Shown piece after piece: positions 48,605 through 58,899 of a stretch of DNA of 64,000 nucleotides (positions are counted from its first letter, which is position 1; every line of letters starts with the position of its first letter). The stretch is from Prorocentrum cordatum. Taxonomy: Eukaryota > Sar > Dinophyceae > Prorocentrales > Prorocentraceae. The notes below the pieces were generated by a model. The model was not told where the DNA came from. It ran no database searches and saw nothing but the letters and a program-made list of their open reading frames with translations. A program made the position numbers and the translations under genes. The stretch is from the NCBI GenBank assembly GCA_963575745.1, contig CAUYUJ010000924.1, forward strand, positions 1 to 64,000, in the 5' to 3' direction.

Positions 48605-48930
48605 TCGTCGACCCGGGGCCGCCAGGAAACAGCCCGAGGTGCGAAACCGGCCTCTGGGGAAGAGGATCGGAACTTCCAGGGACCCTCGGGTCGGGCGAAA
48701 GGGGGGGATAGCAAAGGCGGGGTTTGAGAATCGGCTCACGTAGCTGATTTTCTCGGCGCCTCCCGGCGCCGAAGGCGCCTATGTATCGAGGAGTGGGCCC
48801 CTCGGTGGGGCCGAAACCAGCTGCATGCAGCAAATTTCGTAAACCCCCCCTTTCCCAATCCCCCCCTTTCGTCCAGCCCGAGACCCGGCTCGAAGAAGTG
48901 GAGGCGTCGCACGTCCGGGGCCGACGTCGC
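48605..48930 (+). repeat. dispersed family B copy interrupted by a MITE
   Basis: GGATCGGAACTTCCAGGGACCC at its left resumes as GGCTCGAAGAAG...GAGGCGTCGCACGTC after the insertion, matching the uninterrupted copy at 45597-45725. Confidence 0.65.
48686..48881. mobile_element. MITE with 5-bp target duplication, copy 2 (196 bp)
   Basis: Same TIR and interior as 38162-38356. GACCC at 48681-48685 and 48882-48886. Confidence 0.9.
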
Positions 48931-49154
48931 CGATGCGCGGCCGATGCATCGGCGAATGTCGGCGATGCATCGGCGACGCCTCGGTGTGGGGAAGATCGGG
49001 CTGCGCACCGGGCCGCATCGCCGACGCACATGGCGCTCCGACCACCTGCTCGGGCCCCATTGGGAAGGCCTGGCACCTGGCGACCTCCCCCAGCAGCCCG
49101 CCCGGCTCCTGAGATGGAACGGCACGAGAGGAATACGAGATACCGATAACTTGG

Positions 49155-49335
49155 CGTCGTCGTCCACGTCCTCGTCGTCCTCGTCGTCCTCGTCGTCGTC
49201 GTCGTCATCCTCGTCCTTCTCGTCGTCGTCGTCCTCGTCGTCCTCGTCGTCTTCGTCGTCGCCGTCGTCCTCGTCCTCGTCCTCGTCGTCCTCGTCCGCG
49301 TTCTCGTCCTCGTCGTCGTCGTCTTCGTCGTCGTA
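49155..49335. repeat. (GTC)n microsatellite
   Basis: CGT/CTC mixed units. The preceding stretch (48930-49150) is GATGCATCGG-type repeat with no gene. Confidence 0.93.
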
Positions 49336-49344
49336 CGGCTGCCC

Positions 49345-49475
49345 CACTCGGGGATGGACAGAACCCCCTTTAGCAAACCGCGGTTTCGTGAGAGCGAACT
49401 CGGGCCCAAACCTGGCGGGCACAGGCCTGGAAAATGGCGGCCGTGGCGCCCTCACGAGAACCGGATGGGGCGCCT
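49345..49475 (+). repeat. dispersed repeat shared with 60305-60430
   Basis: GGATGGACAGA, CCCCCTTTAG, CCTGGCGGGC and GGCGCCCTC blocks in the same order at both places. Confidence 0.7.
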
Positions 49476-49660
49476 GTCCAGTCGACTCAGCTGTATTCGC
49501 CACGGAGTCCTGGTCAGGACGCACCCGGGGAGAGGTCCGAGGAGCAGCAGTGCTGGTACCTTTGGTCCCCGCAGGGTTGACGCGGGAAACTGCTCGGGGG
49601 GGGACGTCGACCTGGAATCGGCGATACATCGGCCGATAGATCGGTGATGAGTCCGCGAGA

Positions 49661-49795
49661 TAGATAATGTTTTTATGTTTTGTTTGTTTTATTTTCTTTG
49701 TTATACATTAAATATATAAAGATTATTTTAGTGTCTATACATAAATAAATATTAAAACAAAAAACAACAAACAACAACCAAAAAAAAAAAACGCA
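49661..49795. other. AT-rich island with poly(A)
   Basis: About 135 bp of over 80% A+T in an otherwise GC-rich window, ending in A12. It looks like an insertion, but nothing coding is visible. 49800-50370 is unassigned. Confidence 0.7.
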
Positions 49796-50373
49796 CGCGC
49801 CAACAACGGGGTAGGCTATCGGACCCCGATCGAAAACACATGGGCGAGCGGGTGCCGATGCGTTCCCCCTCGAGCCGCTGAGCCTGTCCATAGTCCCTCC
49901 CATGGTCTTCGGGCCATGACTCGGTTCTCCGGCGGCTGTTTCGGGTGATCGGGGCCCCCCCGAATCGCTCTCGGCGAGGCGCAGCCGCTGGAAGGCACCC
50001 CGAGGCTGGAAAGCCGCCGAGAACCAACGAAAACGTCCGAAAACCTCGAGCATCGAAAATCGGAACTCCGCCCCCGCCCTATCCATACTGGGTCGTTCTC
50101 ACTGTCCCGAAGCCCACCGAAGCCCAGCAAGAGCCCGCGGAGGCCAGAGATGGCCAAGAAGACCTTCCGCCCTGATCTCCTCACGACGCGAGGGGGGCGA
50201 TAACTTTGGCCTCCAGCGGCCGCTCGGGGCGAGTCTGGCAACCCCCACGAGGCTCTCGACCAAGGCGACCGCGGGGTGGAAAAAAACAAAACATACCTTC
50301 CGACAAAAACAGCGGAAGAACTGTCCCCCTGACTGTGGGCCGTCCCAATTGGGGCCCGCGTGGATGGGATCGG

Positions 50374-50502
50374 AGGATCGCGCCGCATCGCTGAGGCATT
50401 GGGCGATGCATCCCGCGACGTCGGCGGCGCGTCGGCGACGTCCGCGTGGAGAAGGTCGGACTCCACGTCGAGCTGCATCGCCAATGCATCGGCGACGCGG
50501 TG
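50374..50502. mobile_element. CATCGGCGA-rich fold-back
   Basis: GGATCGCGCCGCATCGC and GCATCGGCGACGCGGTGTGATCC form imperfect inverted ends. Similar GATGCATCGGCGA blocks are at 40960-41075, 48900-49030 and 58555-58640. Confidence 0.45.
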
Positions 50503-50667
50503 TGATCCTCGACCCCGTCGAAAGTGGCCAAAAACCCGCCGCTCCAACTTTTTCGATGCGCGGGCCTCGGCGGTCTGGACCATCTCGCCAGGACTTGTTT
50601 TTCGTCCCGAATCGATCCTTGACGCTCCCGAGGCCCGGCCACAAATTCAAATTTCAAACAGGGCTAG

Positions 50668-50797
50668 GATCGGGATAAATCGCTCCAGAGCGTTCCGGAG
50701 CGCTCTCAGAGCGTTCCGGAACGCTCTGGAGCGGCCGCGGCGCCCAATACATCCTCCAAACCCGCCGATTCTCAGAGATTTCGACTTATCCCGATCC
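50668..50797. mobile_element. fold-back element with 26-bp perfect-type hairpin
   Basis: Outer arms GGATCGGGATAAATCG / CGACTTATCCCGATCC flank an inner hairpin (50681-50706 with 50708-50733, one mismatch, 1-nt loop) built on AGAGCGTTCCGGA. Could extrude as a cruciform. Confidence 0.7.
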
Positions 50798-50979
50798 GAT
50801 TTTGTCCCGATCTTCGCGTCGTTTTAAAAGTAGCTCCCCAACGCGGCTCGGCGGAGGGCGAGGGCAAGGGGAGCGGGGCGGGCTCCGGGTGAGCCTCGAG
50901 AGCCCGGATCGGCCAGAGGAGCTCGCAGGGAGTGGGCCGACCCCCGTCGGCGCCGAGCCTCGCGAGACGCGCGCTCCAC

Positions 50980-51174
50980 TCGGGTCGGGCGAAAGGGGGG
51001 GATAGCAAAGGGGGGGTTTGAGAATCAGCTCACGTAGCTGATTTTCCTGGCGTCGCCCGGCGCCGGAAGGCGCCCATGTATCGAGGAATTGGCCCCTCGG
51101 TGAGGCCGAAACCAGCTGCATGCAGCAAATTTCGTAACCCCCCCTTTCCCAATCCCCCCCTTCGTTCGGCCCGA
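50980..51174. mobile_element. MITE with 5-bp target duplication, copy 3 (195 bp)
   Basis: Same TIR and interior as copies 1 and 2. TCCAC at 50975-50979 and 51175-51179. Confidence 0.9.
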
Positions 51175-51341
51175 TCCACACGGGAGGGGGCGGCCGAGCG
51201 CCCGATGCACCGTGCGGAGGGCCACCGCGCCCGGCGGCACGGCGGGCCGGGCGCCAGAACGGCGTGCGGCCGCGCGCGGCGTGCAGGACCCGCCGGTTGC
51301 CCAGACGTGCGAGGTCTTGACCTTCTCGGCCGTCGCAGGTG

Positions 51342-51524
51342 GCCGACCGTGAACTGGTGCCTAGTTTAAAGTCTTATGGCATCATGATCAAAGTATACAC
51401 GTTCTCGTTCCGATGCGAGGAGGCCATTGCCCTCTTGGAAAGGATGCGTGAGCAATGCTTGGAGCCCGATCGCTACGCTTACCACCACGCAATCACTTCC
51501 TGCATGCGCCTGCGGCGTCGGGTG
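51342..51524 (+). CDS. PPR-repeat exon
   Basis: Plus-strand frame containing SYGIMIKVYTFSFRCEEAIA, LLERMREQCLEPDRYAYHHA and ITSCM. These fit the 35-residue pentatricopeptide repeat: a helix ending EEAIALLERM, the LEPD turn, then YAYHHAI at the start of the next repeat. PPR proteins bind organellar RNA and act in its processing or editing; they are abundant in dinoflagellates. A CGTCGCAG just before 51342 could be the splice acceptor. Coding similarity ends near 51524, where a repeat shared with 57835-57925 begins. Codon use is less GC-rich than the other exons. Only about 1.5 repeats are seen, so it is one exon of a larger gene or a stranded fragment. Confidence 0.65.
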
Positions 51525-51725
51525 GTCCGCGACGTTGGCGGTGACCGAGATGGACCGTGGCCAAGGCCGACGCTGGCGTTTCTGCGTTCCGCCCCCAGAC
51601 GACGCGATGCCTCACTTTTGCCCCTGCGGGGCCCAAGTCCCGAGGCTCTCCCCAGGGACGGCATTTCATCCCGAGCCGTTCGTTGTCGGCCCAGCGAGGG
51701 CCCTCAAAGGCCGAAAAATCTAAAA
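51525..51725. repeat. dispersed repeats (inverse of 57835-57925) plus family B
   Basis: GACGTTGGCGGTGACCGAGA and GATGGACCGTGGCCAAGG recur, inverted, at 57835-57925. A reverse family B copy follows (51608-51725). Confidence 0.6.
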
Positions 51726-51829
51726 TCCCCCGTCGTATATCTACACTTTACGACGCGAGCATCTCTGGGAAGGCGAGAGGGCCACGCGCGCGTAAAGAAC
51801 CCGCCCGTCACGTGATCGCCCCCCCAACG

Positions 51830-51985
51830 GCGCCCCTGACCGCCCCGGCTCCAGCAGCGGGCCCAGGCAGGGCGCCGCCGGCAGAAGCAGCGCGCGGACC
51901 TCGGAGGCTGGCAGCATCGCCACCGCGCAGGCCAGGGGCGCCAGCGGCTCCGCTGCGCTCCAGCTGGGTCCACCGTAGCCTCCTG
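51830..51985 (-). CDS. candidate later exon of the XRN-like gene
   Basis: Minus-strand frame with G/C in nearly every third position, encoding EPLAPLACAVAMLPASEVRA and LLLPAAPCLGPLLEPG. XRN proteins, after the core, have a segment of the form P-F-x-P-x-x-x-x-x-x-V-L-P-P-A-S followed by LLP, and this matches its spacing and small-residue pattern. Orientation agrees with the exons at 58900-63414. It is preceded on the minus strand by a GAC/CGC microsatellite (51990-52078), and a TCGCAG|G acceptor lies at about 51986. The intervening introns would be very long, so membership in the same transcript is inference. Confidence 0.4.
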
Positions 51986-51989
51986 CGAC

Positions 51990-51997
51990 GACGCCGA

Positions 51998-52075
<78 letters not shown>

Positions 52076-52078
52076 ACC
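51990..52078. repeat. (GAC/GCC)n microsatellite
   Basis: GAC and CGC trinucleotides; 52080-52780 is unassigned, with family B-like remnants near 52400-52480. Confidence 0.9.
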
Positions 52079-52779
52079 CGCGCGGCGCGCCATTAGCTCG
52101 GAGGGCTGCCAGAGGTGTCCCAGGGCCCAGGTTGCCCCCTGCTTTGCACTACGTTTGGGCGACGAAAAGAAACAGGTCCTACGCGAGATGGCACAGCAAC
52201 CTTGCGCGGTGGCTTGCGCGGGCCGCCAGCGCGGCACGCTGCACTGGAAACCAGGGCGCTCACACGCGATCTTACGCGGGAAGCTTACGCGCCGATGTCG
52301 GCGGCGCGGTCGACCCCATCTTCTTCTGTCGCTCTCCCTGGGGTCGAGGGGCCGAAGCCCAGACACGCTCGCGCGCGGCGTAACAAAAATCAGGACGGGA
52401 GGTTTTCGCCAGTGTTCGGCCACCAGGGGGCCTCGCTGGGCTCCGAGACCGTCCAAACATGACTCGCGCTGAAAGACCGACTCTGAAACAATCAAACGAC
52501 ATCGCGGTGGGCCCAAAGGTGGGGTCAGAGGAAGCGCCGCCGTCGCGGCTCCCCTTTCCAGTTTGAGTCGTCACATCGTCGCAGTCGTCGCCGTCGCCAT
52601 TCTCCCCCTTCCCTGGGCCCTCCTCGTCAGGCGATCCAGCCAGAGAGAAATCGAACAGCGTCGTCTTCGAGTTGAAGGGAACCTTTCCCTTTGATTCCTT
52701 CCTAGCCGATGTGGGGCGGTGGGGGGCCGGGGGGGGAGGTCGCCAAGAGGTGTCCCGGGAGGGATCCTGGGGGGGCCCA

Positions 52780-53300
52780 AAGAACCCCTCTCCGACCAAG
52801 GCAGCTCAAGAAAACCCCAAAGAGCTGCAAGAGGGGGAACACCAACCGACTCTTCAAGCCCTCTGCCCTGAGAGGCAGCCAGAACCCCAAGAGGCGCTCC
52901 AGATCCCCAACGAAAGCCCCAGGGCTACCAAAGACGCCACAAAACAGCCCCAAGAGCACCCCCCACAGAGACCCAAGGGGTGAAAGACATCGATGCCCTT
53001 AACGGTTGTTCCAGATTTGCTCGAGTTCTCGCCTCGTTCGAGCTCCTCGCGCTCCAAGAAGGCCCAAGGAGGCCCCCCAGATCGCTCCAAAACGACCCAA
53101 GTCCTCCCCTAGAGAGCCCCACTACGGCCCAAGAGGCATCCCAAAAGAGCCCGAAAAGGCATTCAAGACGGCCCCCATAGGGCCTCACACGCTCCAAGGC
53201 GTCCCAAGAAGACCCCCCATATCGCCACAAGTGCGCAAAAAGCGCTCCAGCGGGCCCCAACACCAGAACGCCCCTAGATGATCTAGACGGCCCGCCAAGA
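52780..53300. repeat. degenerate GGCCCAAGA minisatellite, fourth tract
   Basis: Same unit family as at 330-1640. A (CGT)n microsatellite follows (53345-53429). Confidence 0.8.
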
Positions 53301-53344
53301 GAGGCCCCAACAGGATCCACAAGAGCCCCGTCGAAGGCTCGCGA

Positions 53345-53414
<70 letters not shown>

Positions 53415-53587
53415 GGTCGTCGTCGTCGTGCCCATTCAGGATCGGCGGCACCGGCCAGGAGGCCTTCGCAATCATGACATCGCGGTGGGCCCAGAGGTAG
53501 GTAGGGTTAGAAGAGACATCGCCCCCGGACGGCCCCTGGACAAGGACAATATCAGCCTCGAGCTGGGCTCGCTCCCCGACTCCCCTT

Positions 53588-54799
53588 GGTCGCAGGCCTA
53601 GAGATTGACACCAACACCAATTTCGGCGGTGTGCCTCCACCAGGGGGAAGAAGATCCCGATCTCGGTGATGGCGGTAATATTCTGGCTTCCAAGGTGACT
53701 CCCTGGGCCCGACGGCGGCTCGCCGTGCCGCTCGAAAGCGGCGGCAGGCTGCTGTTGTGGCGGCCATCGGCCGCCGCGCTGGCGCAGGTGGCGAGCCTGG
53801 CTCATGGCGCGACCGCGAGCTCGCGTCTAGGCCTGCCCTCCAGTGCGCGGCCAGCGGGCGCCGCGTCCCTGGAAGCTCCAGGCGGCGCCGCAACGCCGCT
53901 TGGCACGCCGCGCGGGTGCCGCCTGGAGGCTTCGCTTCGGCGTCCGCCAGCGGCATCGCCTGGGCGGCCGCCGGCCCGCGGCTGGGCTGGGAGGCGGGGC
54001 TGCCCTTCGGCCCTGTCCCGGCACGGCGGCACGGGCTTCGGTGCTCGTGCGGGGCAGTCGTCTTCAGCTCGGCGTTCGGCTTCGAGGGCGAGGACGGCTT
54101 CATGGAGTCGGGCCACCCTGGCAGTGAAGGGTTTCGTGGCGGTATGTTTGGAGATCTTCCTGCTGGGGATCTGGGTGTCCGCATTGCTGCTGGAGTGCCT
54201 GCTGCTGTACTCCCTGTTCCGCTGGTGCATCCTCCTGCAGAGGACCCTGGTTTTCTGGCTCAGGCGTTCGGGGCTCACGGTGTGTCGGACGATCGGCTGG
54301 TACTGGAGTCTTCGACGGAGGTCCGCCCCAGTGCGCATGGGACGGAGGTGGCGGGCATTCGCGGCAAGGACGTCTACGACGGGGACGATGCTGGAGCCCA
54401 CGGCGCAGGTGGTGCATCTGCTGATGTGCGCCCTGATCGTCTGGTCGAGCGGCTCTCTGGCGAGCATGCTGGCCTTGTGGTGGGTGTCGGGGTCCATGAG
54501 GCGTCGACGGTGCTGCTGGCGGCAGGAGCTCTTCGGGGGGGCAGCTCCCAGTGATCGGGGGGCACGTTTATGCGGGCACGAGCGCACGGGCTTCGATGGC
54601 GTGACCGACGTCTTCGCCTGTTCGTTGTTCGAGGTGGCTTCCATCACGGTGGCCTTCCTCAGCCTGTTCTCGGTCCTTTCGGTCCACTACTGAGGACGGC
54701 GCAATTGCGCGTTTTTCAAACCTCTGGCCAGTACGCGTGCGGCTGGTCTTTGTCAGGACAAAAAGTCTTGGTGTTGGTGCCAATTTCCAGGCCTCCGAC
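53588..54799. mobile_element. 1.2-kb segment bracketed by inverted repeats
   Basis: 53588-53620 and 54769-54799 are inverted repeats (GGTCGCAGGCCTAGAGATTG outward; TTGGTGTTGGTG inward). The segment between is free of simple repeats and has high GC3. A single copy of the end motif also occurs near 58325. Could be a small DNA transposon or a gene segment between two dispersed repeats; no target duplication was found. Confidence 0.45.
53640..54693 (+). CDS. possible coding segment, unknown, strand undecided
   Basis: The plus frame ends at TGA 54691-54693 and is strongly hydrophobic in its second half: FVAVCLEIFLLGIWVSALLL (about 54130-54200), LLMCALIVW (about 54415-54445) and a C-terminal helix FEVASITVAFLSLF. 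This suggests three or four membrane helices after an Arg/Ala-rich N-terminal part. The minus frame 53802-54647 shares the same third-position sites and is equally GC3-rich, reading as an Arg/Lys-rich basic protein. I cannot decide between them. No family is recognised. Confidence 0.35.
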
Positions 54800-54942
54800 T
54801 TGGGCTGACCCCCCCTGTGGTCGTGAGCGGAAAGCATATGCGTATCTGTGGCCTCGCGGGCTGGGCCCCCTGGCCGCGACCCCGCGGACACGGGGAGTGT
54901 TTGTTCGCGGGTGCCCCGCGCGGAACGTATCCGTGAGACGCA

Positions 54943-54989
54943 TACCCGCGGGATCGCGCCCTGGAATCCAGACAGCGAGGGGGCGGATA
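54943..54989 (+). repeat. 47-bp direct repeat flanking a MITE (left)
   Basis: Begins TACCCGCGGGATCGCGCCC and ends GGGGGCGGATA. An identical copy occupies 55171-55217, and the MITE fits exactly between them. Confidence 0.9.
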
Positions 54990-55170
54990 CTCCAGATTTC
55001 GTAATAAAAGGGAGGGGGGTCTCATTTCGGGGGGGGTCTCTTCCAGGCTATCTTGGAGGGCCTGGGGGGGTCTGGGGACGGCGTTTTGGAGGGTTCTCCC
55101 ACGGGGGGGGGTCTGAAATGGCTTGTCTTGGAGGGTCCAGACCCCCTCCCTTTTATTACGAGATCTGGAG
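54990..55170. mobile_element. TA-flanked MITE, copy 2 (181 bp)
   Basis: Ends CTCCAGATTTCGTAATAAAA and, inverted, TTTTATTACGAGATCTGGAG, then GGGAGGGGGTC-type runs. TA at 54988-54989 and 55171-55172. Nearly identical to copy 3. Confidence 0.9.
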
Positions 55171-55217
55171 TACCCGCGGGATCGCGCCCTGGAATCCAGA
55201 CAGCGAGGGGGCGGATA
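55171..55217 (+). repeat. 47-bp direct repeat flanking a MITE (right)
   Basis: Exact copy of 54943-54989. Confidence 0.9.
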
Positions 55218-55334
55218 CGGACAGGTTCGCCGCTCGTGACTGGGGGGGAGAGACCGCGGCGACTGCGGCCAGGACGTCGGAAGACACTCGGGGGAGGTCT
55301 CCGAGAGAACGTTTCAGGGCCTATTCAGCCCGAC

Positions 55335-56838
55335 GGAGAAGCCATTGAGCCGGATCGGTCCAGATTACCCATCGGTCGGAAGAAGTGGGTAGAAGCATGA
55401 AGTAGGAAGGCGTTGGAAGTAGATTGGGTTTCCGCCCCGCCTCCCGAAGAGGAGGGAAGAGGGAAAGCCACTCGACTCTTGAAGTAGGAAGGCGCTGAAA
55501 GTAGGTTGGAATCTGGGAATCCAAAAATACCTACTTTCAACGACCGGTGGGTATTCAGACCGATGGAGAAGCCATTGAGCCGGATAGGTCCAGATTTAAG
55601 CCCGAAGCCGTACCCATCGGTCGGAAGAAGTAGGTAGAAACATGAAGTAGGAAGGCGTTGGAAATAGATTGGGTTTCCGCCATCCTCCTGAAGCCTGAAG
55701 AGGAGGGAAGAGGGAAAAACCCTCGACTCTTGAAGTAGGAAGGCGCTGAAAGTAGGTTGGAATCTGGGAATCCAAAAATACCTACTTTCAACGACCGGTG
55801 GGTATTCATCCCGATGGAGAAGCCATTGAGCGGGATAGGTCCAGATTTAAGCCCGAAGCCGTACCCATCGGTCGGAAGAAGTAGGTAGAAACATGAAGTA
55901 GGAAGGCGTTGGAAATAGATTGGGTTTCCGCCATCCTCCTGAAGAGGAGGGAAGAGGGAAAACCCCTCGACTCTTGAAGTAGGAAGGCGCTGAAAGTAGG
56001 TTGGAATCTGGGAATCCAAAAATACCTACTTTCAACGACCGGTGGGTATTCAGCCCGATGGAGAAGCCATTGAGCGGGATAGGTCCAGATTTAAGCCCGA
56101 AGCCGTACCCATCGGTCGGAAGAAGTAGGTAGAAACATGAAGTAGGAAGGCGTTGGAAATAGATTGGGTTTCCGCCATCCTCCTGAAGAGGAGGGAAGAG
56201 GGAAAACCCCTCGACTCTTGAAGTAGGAAGGCGCTGAAAGTAGGTTGGAATCTGGGAATCCAAAAATACCTACTTTCAACGACCGGTGGGTATTCAGCCC
56301 GATGGAGAAGCCATTGAGCGGGATAGGTCCAGATTTAAGCCCGAAGCCGTACCCATCGGTCGGAAGAAGGAGGTCGAGAAACACGGAAGGCGTTGGAAAT
56401 AGATTGGGTTTCCGCCATCCTCCTGAAGAGGAGGGAAGAGGGAAAACCCCTCGACTCTTGAAGTAGGAAGGCGCTGAAAGTAGGTTGGAATCTGGGAATC
56501 CAAAAATACCTACTTTCAACGACCGGTGGGTATTCAGCCCGATGGAGAAGCCATTGAGCGGGATAGGTCCAGATTTAAGCCCGAAGCCGTACCCATCGGT
56601 CGGAAGAAGTAGGTAGAAACATGAAGTAGGAAGGCGTTGGAAATAGATTGGGTTTCCGCCATCCTCCTGAAGAGGAGGGAAGAGGGAAAACCCCTCGACT
56701 CTTGAAGTAGGAAGGCGCTGAAAGTAGGTTGGAATCTGGGAATCCAAAAATACCTACTTTCAACGACCGGTGGGTATTCAGCCCGATGGAGAAGCCATTG
56801 AGCGGGATAGGTCCAGATTTAAGCCCGAAGCCGCAATC
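55335..56838. repeat. 244-bp tandem array, six units plus a partial
   Basis: Units begin at 55335, 55565, 55816, 56060, 56304, 56544 and 56788 (230, 251, 244, 244, 240, 244 bp). Units 3-6 are almost identical, implying recent amplification. Within each unit GAAGTAGGAAGGCG occurs twice. 244 is not a multiple of three and the repetitive minus-strand frames are by-products. 56839-57035 is unassigned. Confidence 0.95.
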
Positions 56839-57035
56839 TCCTGGATAGCAAGAAATCAAGGACCATGGCGCCGACTAATGCGCCTACCCTGAGATCCAGG
56901 CGCCGCAATTTCGTGCCAATTCGTGCCCCGCGACCATCGCATACCGATCCAGCTCGGACAAAACGCCGCAGAAAGATGGGGTCTGGGGCTTTGGTCGTGA
57001 TTTGGGACGCCCGGAATGGGCACGGAAAAAATAGG

Positions 57036-57179
57036 CACAATGCCCAACAACAAATGTTGTCCCAAACCAACAGCGGCCGCTGTTGGGCAGGCGGCCTTCT
57101 GTCTCAAATGTACACAGGCCGCGGCGACGCCGACAGCGAGTCCTGTTCAACATGAACAGGAACTGCTGTTGGGCGTTGT
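57036..57179. mobile_element. inverted-repeat element next to MITE copy 3
   Basis: ACAATGCCCAACAACA and TGCTGTTGGGCGTTGT at the ends, with an inner perfect palindrome CAACAGCGGCCGCTGTTG (57068-57085). Confidence 0.6.
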
Positions 57180-57180
57180 A

Positions 57181-57359
57181 CCCCAGATTTCGTAATAAAG
57201 GGAGGGGGGTCTCATTTCGGGGGGGGTCTCTTCCAGGCTATCTTCGAGGGCCTGGGGGGGTCTGGGGACGGTGTTTTGGAGGGTTTTCCCACGGGGGAGG
57301 TCTGAAACGGCTTGTCTTGGAGGGTCCAGACCCCCTCCCTTTTATTACGAAATCTGGAG
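57181..57359. mobile_element. TA-flanked MITE, copy 3 (179 bp)
   Basis: Same ends and interior as copy 2; TA at 57179-57180 and 57360-57361. Confidence 0.9.
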
Positions 57360-57524
57360 TACCCATGTCGCTCGTGCCGAGTGATCTTTCACGATGTTGC
57401 AGCTTTGGGCCACGGCGGATCTCAAGGGTCGCCGGCTGGCTGCCGCAGGGTCGTCGTCGCCGCCGTCCCGGACGCTCGCGCCGTGGAGAAAAATCACGAC
57501 GGGCGGTGTCCGGCCGTGCTCCGC

Positions 57525-57640
57525 CCGACGGGGCCCTCGCCGCGACCCGGGGGCCGTCAGAAAGCAGCTCGGGATGAAATGCCGGCCCTGGGGAAAGGCT
57601 CGGAGCTTCTGGGGGCCCCGCATGGGAAAGTCGGAGGAGG
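57525..57640 (+). repeat. dispersed family B, forward copy
   Basis: GGGCCCTCGCCG, CTCGGGATGAAATG and GGGGAAAGGCTCGGAGCTTC blocks. 57640-58890 otherwise holds the inverse repeat at 57835-57925 and unassigned repeats. Confidence 0.65.
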
Positions 57641-58899
57641 GCAACGTGAGACAACGGCCGTGAGACAACGTTGGCCAAATCGGCTCAAAATCGGTCCGCG
57701 GACCCCTCCCGGGGTCCAAACTCACTGATTTTTCACGCTGCGTCCAGACGTGGCGACGAGGAGGCCCCTCGGAGGCGAAAAAGGCAAAAACGTCACCCTT
57801 GTCTCACCCTGCCCTTTTCTGAGAAAGGGCGAGACGTCGCACTGTCTGGGGACCGAACGCGGAAACGCCGGCGTCGACCTTGGCCACGGTCCATCTCGGT
57901 CACCGCCAACGTCGTGGACCATCCTCGCGGGATCGGCGGCGGCTGGCACGGACCATTGCCAAGATCGGCGTCGTGGAATCCCGAGACATCGTGGCCATGG
58001 TCATCGCGCTTCTGCCCTGGATCTCCGGCGTGCTGCGCGATCAGCCGGGCGCTCGCGTGTGAGGACAGGGAGCTCGGAAAGCGGAAGCTCGGAGGGCGCC
58101 AACTGTACCCAAATCTCCAACGATCCAATTTGTTGAATCCTGGCAAGTTTCCTTGATTTCGGCCTCTCGGGCCGTCGGGCCCCAAGACGATCAAAAAAAA
58201 CTAACCTGTGCCCAGGATTCGTGGACCCCCTGGGTGTCTGGGCCCGTTGTGGGGGCCTACGAACATTGCCACCAGCGCCAACATCCACAATGATCTTCCC
58301 CTGGTGGAGTCCGCCACCTGTGTCAGTGCTGGTACCAATTGCCAGGCCTCCAACCGATTCCCTGGGGCCGGCTTCTCATCCAGAGGGTCCCCCGGAGCCC
58401 GAAATCTCCCAAAAAACTCCAGCTGCTTCCCTTCTCACGACGATGAGGAGGCGGGGGTGGCTGGCGCCCGCCGAGGAAGTGGAAGTCGGGGGTGCGGCCG
58501 TGCACATACGTCTCCATGCACCTGCGGGTAAACGTTCAGGGGGAAAGCGTCGAGCTGGAAAATCGGCGGTGCATCGCCGATACATCGGCAGCAGCCCCTG
58601 GATAGCGAGTCCGCGCGTCCCTGGGCTGCCTGGGCTATCGGGCCCCATCGGCGACGGATGGGCGATTGGGGGTCGATGCAACCCCCACTGAGCCTACAGT
58701 CGGGGCGTTGACCTAAGGAACCCTGGATAAGGAACTGAGGCCCCTTTTTCCACGAGTTGAACTCCGATCTCCCATGGAAAACTCCTCAGGAAAACCTAAG
58801 GCAAACTGTACGACAATCAAACAATACCGAGCCCCTCCCCAACGCAAAGGGCTTCTTCAGCGCCCTGGCTGTACGCCACCCCTGACCCTGCCCCTGGGC

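Noticed and set aside
55335-56838. CRISPR-like appearance of regularly spaced repeats
   Set aside because: Whole 244-bp units are repeated without unique spacers, the context is eukaryotic and there are no cas genes.
55555-56859. Repetitive minus-strand frames of 70-220 codons
   Set aside because: By-products of the 244-bp array (244 is not a multiple of three).
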